From Leptospira chreensis (GTDB taxonomy: Bacteria; Spirochaetota; Leptospiria; Leptospirales; Leptospiraceae): DNA of 64,000 nt. The notes beneath the pieces were generated by a model. That model saw nothing but the letters and a program-made list of their open reading frames with translations, searched no databases and was not told the origin of the DNA. Below are positions 25,664 to 34,495 of this stretch, piece after piece (the stretch's first letter is position 1; each line of letters starts with the position of its first letter). The position numbers and the translations under genes are program-made. Location of the stretch: contig NZ_JAFFPS010000031.1 in assembly GCF_016919165.1 (NCBI RefSeq), positions 1-64,000 on the forward strand, given 5' to 3'.

Positions 25664-26290
25664 GTGAGACTGACTGATATTCCTTCTGTATCTTCTGTGC
25701 TAAATCGGATGGAGTCCCTATCCAAACTTTCAGAAAATCCCAAGTCTCTCGTTTCCTTTCCTGATGTTTTGGAAAGGGAATGGAATCAGGCAAAACCGGC
25801 ACAAAACCTGCCCAGTCCCGCAGAAGTAAGACCAAAAGACGCAATCTCCCTCCCCTTCCCAGAAGACAGATCCAAAACCTCTTTGCAATCGGATCTAGGA
25901 AAAGGACCTACCGATATTTTGGGAACCATTGAATCCATTGCGAAATCCCAAGGCATGGATCCAAATCTAGTCAAAGCCATGGTCAAAGCGGAATCAAATT
26001 TTAAACCCAAAGCCGTATCTCCCAAAGGTGCCATGGGGCTTATGCAATTGATGCCGGAAACAGCAGAATCTTTAGGTGTGTCTGATCCCTTTGATCCAGA
26101 AGACAATATTGGTGGTGGGGTAAAGTTTTTAAAAGGGCTTATGAAAGAATTCAAAGATCCGGAAAAAGCTATCGCCGCTTACAATGCCGGACCCGGAGCC
26201 GTTAAACGTTACAAAGGCATTCCTCCTTATGAGGAAACACAAAAGTACGTAAACAAAGTCAAACGTTACTATAAAGATTTTAGTTCTTAA
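25664..26290 (+). CDS. Lytic transglycosylase (SLT domain)
   Basis: The C-terminal half (about 88-205) is an SLT domain. The catalytic glutamate is E110 in VKAESNF; GLMQLMP at 125-131 and AAYNAGPGAV near 171-180 are the usual motifs. The N-terminal 85 residues are low-complexity, and no signal peptide is seen. Either the start (a GTG at 25664) is too late or the protein is exported otherwise, for instance through a flagellar or other apparatus. The enzyme cleaves peptidoglycan between MurNAc and GlcNAc. Confidence 0.85.
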   Translation: MRLTDIPSVSSVLNRMESLSKLSENPKSLVSFPDVLEREWNQAKPAQNLPSPAEVRPKDAISLPFPEDRSKTSLQSDLGKGPTDILGTIESIAKSQGMDPNLVKAMVKAESNFKPKAVSPKGAMGLMQLMPETAESLGVSDPFDPEDNIGGGVKFLKGLMKEFKDPEKAIAAYNAGPGAVKRYKGIPPYEETQKYVNKVKRYYKDFSS

Positions 26291-26300
26291 AACTTACGAT

Positions 26301-27632
26301 TTAGTAAAAAGTTAAATAACCAAACTTCTTCTGTAAACCTGCAGTATACACATCAAACGGATGTTTGATGGCTGTTTCAAGCCAAGCTTCATCTACTTTT
26401 TTCACAATAAAATTCAAACTCTTTTCGTTTCTAATCTTTTCTGAAGTGGCTCTTTGGATGAGAACATCATTTTCACTGATAGGAACAATGGCAAAGGATC
26501 TAGAATTACGTCGAAAGAGTCCTGACTTTTGTACCAATTGGATGTCTTGGTTCCAAATCCCATTCACATAGAGAAACGATTTGTCAGTCACCGTTTCTTC
26601 TCGCATGTATTTGGTTTTGGTTCCTGTTTGGAAATAAAAAGCAAAGGAAAATTCTTTTGGTAAATAGATGGGATCGGATTTTAAAATCAGAGCTTGTCCA
26701 AAAGCTTTGGTAAGGTTTTTGGATTGGAGTTCCCAAGGTTCTTTATCTGCTGTTTTTAAATTTTTGAAAACAAAATAGATGGAAACGGCAATACAAAGAA
26801 CAATCACAACGGATGCCGTGATGGTATTTAATTCTTTTTCTGTTTTTAATAATACATGGCCAATTCCAAGCACAACCAAAGGAAGTAAAATCAAAAGTGC
26901 AGAAGTGTACCAAGTTTTAAATAAAAAGCTGATGGAACTCGGTCCAAAAAAGTTTGTATAAGAAAAATAGAATAGAGAAAGGATAAAAAATCCGAGATAA
27001 CCTAATAAAAATAAAAAGGGCACATTTCTCTTTTTATAAAACACCGATGTTTTTTGGGCAGCTTTCCTAGATCCACGAATTCCGGTAAAGATCACAAAGA
27101 AAGTAAACCCAAGATAGAACATGATAAAACTAGAAAAGAAAGCAAGAGCGGTGAAAGTTGGGAAGATAAGAAGGTCTGTCATCTTCTCTAGTCGGAATGT
27201 CAGGAAAACCAAAAGTAAAAACACAAGACAAAGGGTTTCTGTAAAATAGGATGTGGGGAACCCATAGGAAAACGGGAGAAAAGCCGCAAGGTAAACCAAA
27301 AGGTAATGGTTACGTTTCCACTCTTCTGACCTGAGTAACAACATAAACAAATGCAAAAAAAGGCTATAAAAAAGTCCGGCTAACACTAGAAAGGAAGGGA
27401 TATAATTTGTCCCAAAAAGTTTCTTCCATGCCACAACAAACCAGATGGCAAGTGGCTCTCTGGCGGAAATGAGCCCCCCTTCTTCCACAGCGGACTTGAT
27501 ATTGGCCAAAAACTCCCATTCGGTTTCAGTAGTAGGGAAAGGTCTAAAATAAGAGAACAGTGCAAAGCCCAAACTTAAGAGTAAGATGCTAAAAATGAAA
27601 GGAAGTGGTGAAAAAGGTTTTGGGTCGCGCAT
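26301..27632 (-). CDS. Polytopic membrane protein, GT-C-like
   Basis: A 443-residue integral membrane protein with about ten helices. After the first helix (PFIFSILLLSLGFALF) is an outside loop with acidic residues (TTETEWEF), and the second loop contains REPLAIWFVVAWKKL, a pattern reminiscent of GT-C glycosyltransferases; this is a guess. The C-terminal 120 residues are a soluble domain. No operon partner: it converges with the transglycosylase (10 bases apart) and is divergent from the mutase gene. Confidence 0.6.
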   Translation of the reverse strand: MRDPKPFSPLPFIFSILLLSLGFALFSYFRPFPTTETEWEFLANIKSAVEEGGLISAREPLAIWFVVAWKKLFGTNYIPSFLVLAGLFYSLFLHLFMLLLRSEEWKRNHYLLVYLAAFLPFSYGFPTSYFTETLCLVFLLLVFLTFRLEKMTDLLIFPTFTALAFFSSFIMFYLGFTFFVIFTGIRGSRKAAQKTSVFYKKRNVPFLFLLGYLGFFILSLFYFSYTNFFGPSSISFLFKTWYTSALLILLPLVVLGIGHVLLKTEKELNTITASVVIVLCIAVSIYFVFKNLKTADKEPWELQSKNLTKAFGQALILKSDPIYLPKEFSFAFYFQTGTKTKYMREETVTDKSFLYVNGIWNQDIQLVQKSGLFRRNSRSFAIVPISENDVLIQRATSEKIRNEKSLNFIVKKVDEAWLETAIKHPFDVYTAGLQKKFGYLTFY

Positions 27633-27733
27633 CTTGGAAAAGGCTCAAATTGCCTAGTCCTGTATAAATTTTTAGGTGAAAATATTCCAGAAGATTTTCA
27701 ATTATACATAGAATTTATAAAACGAGGCAAAGA

Positions 27734-29752
27734 ATGTCCGCCGAAAAAAAAGAATACCTTCTCGTGGACGAGAATGGACAGGGAAAACCTGACAAACCAT
27801 GGATTTTTAGGACTTATGCAGGGCATACCAATGCAAAAGCCTCCAATGAGTTGTACAGAAAGAACCTCTCTAAAGGCCAAACAGGGCTTTCCATTGCATT
27901 TGATCTCCCAACACAGTGTGGTTATAGTTCCGACCACGAGGTATCACGCCCAGAAATCGGAAAGGTGGGAGTTCCCATCAACTCTCTAGAAGATTTTCGT
28001 ATTTTATTCGACCAGATCCCGATTGAAGAAATGAACACCTCCATGACCATCAATGGAACCTCCATGTGGTTACTTTCCCTATATGTGGCTCTTGCAGAAG
28101 AACGCGGTGTCCCTCTAGAAAAACTGAATGGGACCACTCAAAACGATCTCATCAAAGAATACCTAGCACGCGGAACCTATATCTACCCTCCAAAAGAATC
28201 CATGAAAATCATCGTGGATATGTATGAGTATAGTTTACACAAAATTCCAAAATGGAACCCCTCTAACATTTGTTCTTATCACTTACAAGAAGCAGGCGCC
28301 ACTCCTGTACAAGAACTCTCCTTTGCTTTAGCAACAGCGATTGCAGTATTAGATGCCATCAAAGAAAGAAATTGTTTTACAGCAGAAGAATTTGAACAGT
28401 GTGTGGGTCGGATTTCCTTCTTTGTCAACGCAGGGATTCGTTTTGTAGAAGAGATGTGCAAAATGCGCGCCTTCACAGAAATGTGGGAAGAGATCACTAC
28501 TGAACGTTACGCAGTAAAAACGGCTAAATACCGTGTGTTCCGATATGGTGTGCAAGTAAACTCTCTTGGTCTGACTGAAGAACAACCAGAGAACAACGCT
28601 TGGAGGATTCTTATCGAGTCTCTTGGTGTGACACTATCAAGAAATGCAAGATGCCGCGCCCTCCAACTCCCCGCTTGGAACGAAGCATTATCTTTACCAA
28701 GACCTTGGGACCAACAGTGGTCACTCCGACTGCAACAAGTCCTTGCTTATGAAACAGACCTACTCGAATATCCAGACATCTTCGAAGGATCGAAAGTCAT
28801 TGAATCGAAAGTAAAAGCTCTCAAAGAAGAAGCCAAACTTGAAATTCAAAAAATCGTCGATATGGGTGGAGCTCTTGTTGCGATTGAAAATGGTTATATG
28901 AAATCTCAACTTGTGAAATCACAAACAGAGAGACTTTCCAAAATCAATTCCAATGAACTTGTGATTGTTGGTAAAAACAAATGGACCGACGGAATCAAGT
29001 CACCGCTCATGACAGACTCCGATGGTGGTATCTTTAAAGTAGATCCAAAATCCGCAGAACAAACATTAAACGTTTTAGCAGAAGCAAAAACACGACGTAA
29101 CGCAGAACTTGCAAAAAAAACATTAGATGAATTAAAACAGGCTGCAAAAGACGGAAAAAACCTAATGCCTTTCTCCGTTGCTTGTGCGAAGGCTCTTGTG
29201 ACAACGGGAGAATGGGCTGATGCTCTTCGCGAAATCTACGGAGAATACAACCCACCTACTGGTGTGGATGGCCAAAAACTCTTTTTGTCTGATGATAAAG
29301 TTTCTACCGTTCGGGGGAAGGTGGAAGCCTTTACAAAAGCAAACGGGCATAGACCAAAAATCGTTGTAGGAAAACCTGGACTCGATGGCCACTCCAACGG
29401 AGCCGAAATGATTGCCGTTTCTGCAAAACACAGTGGTTTTGACGTGATTTATTCCGGAATTCGCCTTTCTCCAGAAGAGATTGTTCAGTCCGCAGTGGAA
29501 GAAAATGCCAATGTGATTGGACTCTCCATTCTTTCTGGTTCGCATAAAGAAATCGTAAAACAGTTGTTTGATGAACTTGCTCACTACAAGGCAAAAATCC
29601 CTGTTGTGATTGGGGGAATCATTCCTGAATCCGACTTTGACGAACTAAAAGCAATGGGAATTCGGGAAATCTTTACACCAAAAGATTATGATCTCATGTC
29701 GATTATGAACAAAATCATCGACATCATCACTGTAGAACCGGTTCTCGTTTAA
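27734..29752 (+). CDS. meaA: MeaA-type (ethylmalonyl-CoA mutase-like) B12-dependent mutase
   Basis: A coenzyme-B12 acyl-CoA mutase of 672 residues carrying both the catalytic barrel and the cobalamin domain. WIFRTYAGHTNAKASNELYR near the N-terminus, NTSMTINGTSMWLLSLY and NICSYHLQEAGATPVQELS are close to MeaA (ethylmalonyl-CoA mutase) rather than methylmalonyl-CoA mutase. The B12 domain shows KPGLDGHSNG (D-x-H-x-x-G), GLSILSGSH and VIGGIIP. A GTPase chaperone, MeaB, follows after about 110 bases. Substrate specificity cannot be settled by eye; the enzyme could act on methyl- or ethylmalonyl-CoA. Confidence 0.85.
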   Translation: MSAEKKEYLLVDENGQGKPDKPWIFRTYAGHTNAKASNELYRKNLSKGQTGLSIAFDLPTQCGYSSDHEVSRPEIGKVGVPINSLEDFRILFDQIPIEEMNTSMTINGTSMWLLSLYVALAEERGVPLEKLNGTTQNDLIKEYLARGTYIYPPKESMKIIVDMYEYSLHKIPKWNPSNICSYHLQEAGATPVQELSFALATAIAVLDAIKERNCFTAEEFEQCVGRISFFVNAGIRFVEEMCKMRAFTEMWEEITTERYAVKTAKYRVFRYGVQVNSLGLTEEQPENNAWRILIESLGVTLSRNARCRALQLPAWNEALSLPRPWDQQWSLRLQQVLAYETDLLEYPDIFEGSKVIESKVKALKEEAKLEIQKIVDMGGALVAIENGYMKSQLVKSQTERLSKINSNELVIVGKNKWTDGIKSPLMTDSDGGIFKVDPKSAEQTLNVLAEAKTRRNAELAKKTLDELKQAAKDGKNLMPFSVACAKALVTTGEWADALREIYGEYNPPTGVDGQKLFLSDDKVSTVRGKVEAFTKANGHRPKIVVGKPGLDGHSNGAEMIAVSAKHSGFDVIYSGIRLSPEEIVQSAVEENANVIGLSILSGSHKEIVKQLFDELAHYKAKIPVVIGGIIPESDFDELKAMGIREIFTPKDYDLMSIMNKIIDIITVEPVLV

Positions 29753-29862
29753 ACAGAAAAACCGATTTTAACTTCCATTGCAAAGCCCAGTGAATGGTTT
29801 GTAATGGGAGTTTTCTCGACTCTAATTTATTTCTTAATTATGGCAAACATCCTTTGATTGAT

Positions 29863-30843
29863 ATGAATGAATCATTATCCCAATTGGTTTCCGACGCACT
29901 GCAAGGGGAAAAGTATCCGATTGCAAAGATCATTTCGAGAATTGAAACGGAAAAAAATTTAGAATTTCGAGAATCATTATTTAAGGAACTTTCCCTCCAA
30001 AAACCAGATTTTAAGGAAGGACTCACCATCGGAATTACCGGAACACCCGGGGCCGGCAAATCTTCGTTACTCGGTGAGCTATGCAAGATGTTCTTAGACT
30101 TTGCTCCAGATAAAAAAATGGCCATTGTCGCCATTGATCCTTCTTCCAATGTGAGTGGTGGATCGATCCTCGGAGATAGGACTCGTGTCACACTTCCCAG
30201 AAGAGACACTCGATTATATTTTCGCTCCCAACCATCCCAACTGGAACTGGGAGGACTGAATCCCTATACTTACCATGTCATCCGATTCTTACGAAGAGTG
30301 TTTGATTATGTATTTGTGGAAACCGTCGGCATTGGACAAAATGAAATCTCTGTATCCCTAATCTCTGATTTATCTTTTCTTGTGATGCAACCTTTAGGTG
30401 GCGACCAAGTTCAGTTTATGAAATCGGGAATTATGGAAGTTCCAGAAGCCTTTATCATTAACAAATGTGATGAAGAATCTCTGGCCAATTCTAGTTATTA
30501 TATGTTACAATCCACTTTGGAATTTATCAAAGATATCCTTCCGAACCACACACTTCCACCCATTTTCAAAACATCGGTAACAAAACGGAAAGGAATCGAA
30601 GAACTATTACAATACATCCTTCACTACGAAAAGAGGAAGGACAAAAATGCAGAAACACTCACCCAACTCACGCAGTGGATTCGTAATGAATATGGTAGAT
30701 GGGGAATTTCCATTTGGGAAGGACTGGAATCGTCCAAGTGGAATCAGGCAGTCAAACGAAACCCACTCGGAGGAATTCAGAAATTAAAGTATGAAGAAGA
30801 GGAACGTAAAATCGTATCCTCCATCAAAACAAAAATCAAATAA
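29863..30843 (+). CDS. meaB: MeaB-type GTPase, chaperone of the B12 mutase
   Basis: MeaB/ArgK proteins are G proteins that load and protect B12 mutases. I start at the ATG at 29863 (MNESLSQLVSDALQGEKYPI), which is the usual beginning; the open frame reaches 29794 without added homology. The P-loop is GITGTPGAGKSSLLGEL; AIDPSSNVSGGSILGDRTR is the switch region, and FVETVGIGQNEISVS and INKCDEE the remaining GTPase motifs. It is placed directly downstream of the mutase, confirming the pair. Confidence 0.9.
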   Translation: MNESLSQLVSDALQGEKYPIAKIISRIETEKNLEFRESLFKELSLQKPDFKEGLTIGITGTPGAGKSSLLGELCKMFLDFAPDKKMAIVAIDPSSNVSGGSILGDRTRVTLPRRDTRLYFRSQPSQLELGGLNPYTYHVIRFLRRVFDYVFVETVGIGQNEISVSLISDLSFLVMQPLGGDQVQFMKSGIMEVPEAFIINKCDEESLANSSYYMLQSTLEFIKDILPNHTLPPIFKTSVTKRKGIEELLQYILHYEKRKDKNAETLTQLTQWIRNEYGRWGISIWEGLESSKWNQAVKRNPLGGIQKLKYEEEERKIVSSIKTKIK

Positions 30844-30859
30844 ACATCAACAGCCTAGT

Positions 30860-31282
30860 TTAATCTAGTGCTTTTAAAAAAACATCCGGGATAGGACAAG
30901 GTTTCCTTTCCGCATAATCAAAAAATACAATTGCAGTTTTGGCTCTCGCAATTTCTTTTCCACCGTTTTTATGAGTGATGACATAAATCATTTCTAAAGA
31001 CTTTTTGGATACATTGTCCACATAGAGTTGCATCTCTAAATCATCAGGGAAAAAAGCTTCTGATTTATAAACAATCGCTACATCGGATACGACAATCCCC
31101 TTCCCTTCTACATTGATTTCTGTCCAACCATGGGAATGGAAAAATCGAGCCCGGCATTCATGTGTTAAAGTTAAAATCGCATCATGCGCTAAATGACCCG
31201 CAAAATTAATGTCCGAGATCCGAACACTCAGGTCCGTTGCATAAATTTGTTTTTCTGGAATATCAATGGAGATTCTTGCCAT
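30860..31282 (-). CDS. Hotdog-fold acyl-CoA thioesterase
   Basis: A 140-residue 4HBT-type thioesterase. The N-terminal motif VRISDINFAGHLAHDAILTL corresponds to the YbgC/FcbC active-site loop (normally with Asp and Gly-His), though the Asp is shifted by one position. ARFFHSHG and IVYKSEAFFPDDLEM follow the fold. It is the last gene of the five-gene operon, beginning one base after the glpD stop, so its substrate may be an acyl-CoA used in glycerolipid synthesis. It converges with meaB. Confidence 0.75.
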   Translation of the reverse strand: MARISIDIPEKQIYATDLSVRISDINFAGHLAHDAILTLTHECRARFFHSHGWTEINVEGKGIVVSDVAIVYKSEAFFPDDLEMQLYVDNVSKKSLEMIYVITHKNGGKEIARAKTAIVFFDYAERKPCPIPDVFLKALD

Positions 31283-32923
31283 TTAGTCCACAAACCACTT
31301 GTATCTTTCGTCCACAGACTTAGTTTCTTCTTTCAAACGATCTGCATTCCATCCAAGTAACTTAGCAATTTTTTTATCCAAACGAATTCGTTCCAAAGAA
31401 TCAAGTGTTCCTACAGTACCAACCCCAGACCTTCTAAAATAAAAATCGGTTAGATGAAGAATTTCTTCATGGGTGATCAAATATTCCACTTCTTCTTCGT
31501 AATAAATTTCTCCATTGGGAATCCGATAGAAATCGTTTCCTTCCAAGGACAAAATCTTCCAACTCACACTCCCATAACGCTTGGCTAAAGTTTCTAACTT
31601 GGATCCAGAAGTTTTTGGATGTTTGAGTTGTAGTTCGTTCACAAGTTCTTTGAGACTTTGGTATCTTCCTCCCAGAAGGGGTGTGAATTTTGTGGCACAA
31701 GGCGATTCTGTTCCTTTCGAATACAAATCAATCGCATTCACTAAAGTTTCTGCAACAGCACGGCTTGTTGTATACTTTCCACCTAAAGCAGAAAAGAAAC
31801 CAGGGAATCCTTCCTTTTCATAATGAAATATCTCTGATTTTCTAGATGCAGAATAAGTACCTTCTGTACTTCCCGGATCTTCCACCAAAGGGCGAAGACC
31901 GCCGTAATAATAATCCACATCTTTCAATGTTAGTTTTGCAAATCCAAAACTATGATTTACTTCATCTAATAAATCTACGATCTCTGATTGTTTGACTCTG
32001 AATCGATCTGGATCTTCTTCGTAAGCGGTATCCGTTGTTCCTACAATGGTTTTTCCTCGCCAGGGAATGACAAAAAGATGAGACCCATCTCTTTTCGATA
32101 AAACCACACATTCATTCCCAGAAATACTACGAACCACGGCATGGATTCCTTTGGATCTTACCAATTTTTTCTCCGCAGTGACACCAGTCATCGATTCAAT
32201 GACGTCAGCCCAAGGGCCCGCCGAATTCACAACCACCTTAGTAGATACCAATACTTTTTTCCCAGTAATGGAATCCGTGAGACCTACCGTATAACCACCG
32301 CTATTTTGTTTTTTTAAAGTAGTTACAGAAAGATAATTAAAGGCGTGAGCCCCCTTTTCTTTAGCAGATAAAATAAATTCTGTTGTATGTTTCTCTGGAT
32401 TTATATTGGCATAGTCATAGTATTGGAAACTACCCTTTAAGGACTTTCGACTTAAACCAATTACTTTATAAATAGTTTCTGCAAGGGAATTCCATCGGTA
32501 TCTGGGAAGTTTTACATCGGAATCAATCTCTTTGTTGCGATCAAAAGAAAGTGCATTGTATAATTCCATTCCAAAAAACAACTGGATTCGTGCAAACCAA
32601 GACCGAATCGGGATGATAAAACCCATGGGACGGATGGCATGAGGAGAGATTTTTGCTAAATACCTTCTCTCTGATAAGGATTCGCGAACCAATGCAAATT
32701 CTAAATTTCTTAAATACCGAAGCCCCCCATGAATCAATTTCGAAGTAGCTTGGCTAGTTCCAGATGCGTAATCATTTTTTTCTACAAGCAGGCAATTATA
32801 ACCGCGAAGGGTGGCATCCCAAAGGACATTGGCACCGGTGATCCCGCCCCCAATGATGATGATATCATAATCGTTTTTAAGATCTTTTATGCGAGAACTT
32901 TCTTTTTTTGTAATTTGTTTCAT
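31283..32923 (-). CDS. glpD: Glycerol-3-phosphate dehydrogenase, FAD-dependent
   Basis: GlpD oxidises glycerol-3-phosphate to DHAP and passes electrons to quinone. I use the ATG at 32923 (MKQITKKESSRIKDLKNDYD), giving 546 residues; an upstream extension to 33103 would overlap the lipid kinase. The FAD motif is IIIGGGITGANVLWDATLRG, followed by SGTSQATSKLIHGGLRYL. The family pattern KYTTSRAVAETLVN and the C-terminal domain with EEVEYLITHEEILHL are also present. In this operon its product DHAP is the substrate of the acylation and ether-lipid route suggested by the first gene. Confidence 0.92.
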   Translation of the reverse strand: MKQITKKESSRIKDLKNDYDIIIIGGGITGANVLWDATLRGYNCLLVEKNDYASGTSQATSKLIHGGLRYLRNLEFALVRESLSERRYLAKISPHAIRPMGFIIPIRSWFARIQLFFGMELYNALSFDRNKEIDSDVKLPRYRWNSLAETIYKVIGLSRKSLKGSFQYYDYANINPEKHTTEFILSAKEKGAHAFNYLSVTTLKKQNSGGYTVGLTDSITGKKVLVSTKVVVNSAGPWADVIESMTGVTAEKKLVRSKGIHAVVRSISGNECVVLSKRDGSHLFVIPWRGKTIVGTTDTAYEEDPDRFRVKQSEIVDLLDEVNHSFGFAKLTLKDVDYYYGGLRPLVEDPGSTEGTYSASRKSEIFHYEKEGFPGFFSALGGKYTTSRAVAETLVNAIDLYSKGTESPCATKFTPLLGGRYQSLKELVNELQLKHPKTSGSKLETLAKRYGSVSWKILSLEGNDFYRIPNGEIYYEEEVEYLITHEEILHLTDFYFRRSGVGTVGTLDSLERIRLDKKIAKLLGWNADRLKEETKSVDERYKWFVD

Positions 32924-32927
32924 TCTA

Positions 32928-33854
32928 TTAACATTTGATCGGCAATACTTTGGAGAGAACTTTGAAATGGGCAGGAAGTTGGCCCATATTCTCACCATCC
33001 ACATCGATAAATACATCTTCTTCCGAATCTGCAGTAAGTTCTGTAATCTGTTTGGAGATAACTTTAGAGTCGTCTGATAACTTCCCACGATACAAATACC
33101 CAAACTTACGAAGGGTTTCCATCACAGTCACATCTTGGATAGCAAGTAAATCCATTTTACCATCATCGAGTTTGGCTTTGGGTGCAAACCACATCCCACC
33201 ACCCGCATACTCACCGTTAGCACAAACGATCAATCTACATTTGTTTGTGATTTTTTCAAATTTGGACAAAGTGAGAGTGATTTTTTTGTTAGTATAAGTA
33301 AATAATCCAAGAATCGTGTATAACAAAAATACACCTTTCCCACCAATGATGGAGGCAAGTCTCGAACGATTGACTTTGTAAACCACTTCCCCACCCATTC
33401 CAAAATCAGCCAAATTCAAACATAGATAGTTGCCTTTCGTTTTGTCCGTTTTGGTATAAGTGACTGCAATGAGATCGACCAACCTTTCAGTTCCGACTAA
33501 AATTTGTTCCAATGCTTTTTTAGGATTTCTCGGAACTTTAACAGTTTTGATAAAGTCATTTCCCCTACCGGCAGGGATGGGACTAAAAACAACGTTTTTA
33601 TTGATTAACTTTCCATTTTCAAATAGACCATTGATGATATTAGAAAAGGTTCCATCTCCACCAATTCCGATGATCCAATGGAACCCTTGTTTGACGGCGT
33701 CTTTTGCAATATCACGAGCTGCTCTATCTTTAGTCGTGGCTTCATAAACATAAGGAATTCCCTTCTTTTGTAACTCCGGTTCCACTTGTTTCCAAACTTT
33801 TGCAGAAAGACCTCCACCTGATACAGGATTTAGAATTACTTTAATCTTTTTCAT
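32928..33854 (-). CDS. YegS/DagK-like lipid kinase
   Basis: A diacylglycerol-kinase-family catalytic protein of 308 residues, using the ATG at 33854 after GGAGAG (spacing 5); a TTG one codon earlier is possible. It starts KKIKVILNPVSGGGLSAKVW, then has the ATP-loop GIGGDGTFSNIINGL, followed by GRGNDFIKTVKVPRNPKKAL. The substrate could be diacylglycerol, alkylacylglycerol or a sphingoid-type base. It shares one base with the TetR gene stop (TGATG). Confidence 0.85.
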   Translation of the reverse strand: MKKIKVILNPVSGGGLSAKVWKQVEPELQKKGIPYVYEATTKDRAARDIAKDAVKQGFHWIIGIGGDGTFSNIINGLFENGKLINKNVVFSPIPAGRGNDFIKTVKVPRNPKKALEQILVGTERLVDLIAVTYTKTDKTKGNYLCLNLADFGMGGEVVYKVNRSRLASIIGGKGVFLLYTILGLFTYTNKKITLTLSKFEKITNKCRLIVCANGEYAGGGMWFAPKAKLDDGKMDLLAIQDVTVMETLRKFGYLYRGKLSDDSKVISKQITELTADSEEDVFIDVDGENMGQLPAHFKVLSKVLPIKC

Positions 33855-34495
33855 CAAGTCTCTCCTTTGTTACCACCGGAAAATAATCCATAGAATAATA
33901 CATGTTCAATCGTGTCTAGATAGGCTTTTTCACTTTTGATTTCGTTCTGAAAATGCCCGTCTAAAATGACTTCGACCGCACCGCGAATCATACCCCAAGC
34001 AACAGCAACGTTTGGATAAGTTCCTCTGGTATTGATCAAGTTTTCTTGTTTGGCCTGTTTATAGATTTTTTCTAAAAGAGTTAATCGGTTGGTTCGTTCC
34101 TCTGTTAGAAGTTCCCGCATATCATCCGACACATTATCAATGTTTAAATTGACGCCACATTGTTTGGCTACGATGTACATATGTCGATCGCCTAAACAAT
34201 GATCAATATATGCTCTTATTGCCTTTCTCGACATTTCAACGGCAGTTTGTTCATCCAATGCTTTTTCCAACCGCGCACGAAGTCTGACATAGTCTTCGTA
34301 TTGAATCCGAGCCATCAAATCATCTTTACTTTTAAAATGGAGATAGATCGTCCCCCGACCTATCTCTAATTGTTTGGCAATGTCATCCATCTTAACCAGT
34401 GAAGGATGTTTGGTTCGAAAGAGTTCAATAGCACAGTGGAGAATGTCTGTTTCTCTTTGTGCAAACTCGCGTTTTTTCCTTTCAGAAACACCCAT
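33854..34495 (-). CDS. TetR-family repressor
   Basis: A TetR protein of 213 residues with an N-terminal HTH (MDDIAKQLEIGRGTIYLHFK, followed by KDDLMARI) and a helical ligand domain. It is the second gene of the operon, sharing one base with the synthase gene (stop/ATG) and with the lipid kinase gene. It probably represses the operon promoter, where a TTGAAC-CAA-GTTCAA palindrome lies. The natural inducer may be a lipid or fatty-acid-related molecule. Confidence 0.88.
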   Translation of the reverse strand: MGVSERKKREFAQRETDILHCAIELFRTKHPSLVKMDDIAKQLEIGRGTIYLHFKSKDDLMARIQYEDYVRLRARLEKALDEQTAVEMSRKAIRAYIDHCLGDRHMYIVAKQCGVNLNIDNVSDDMRELLTEERTNRLTLLEKIYKQAKQENLINTRGTYPNVAVAWGMIRGAVEVILDGHFQNEIKSEKAYLDTIEHVLFYGLFSGGNKGET

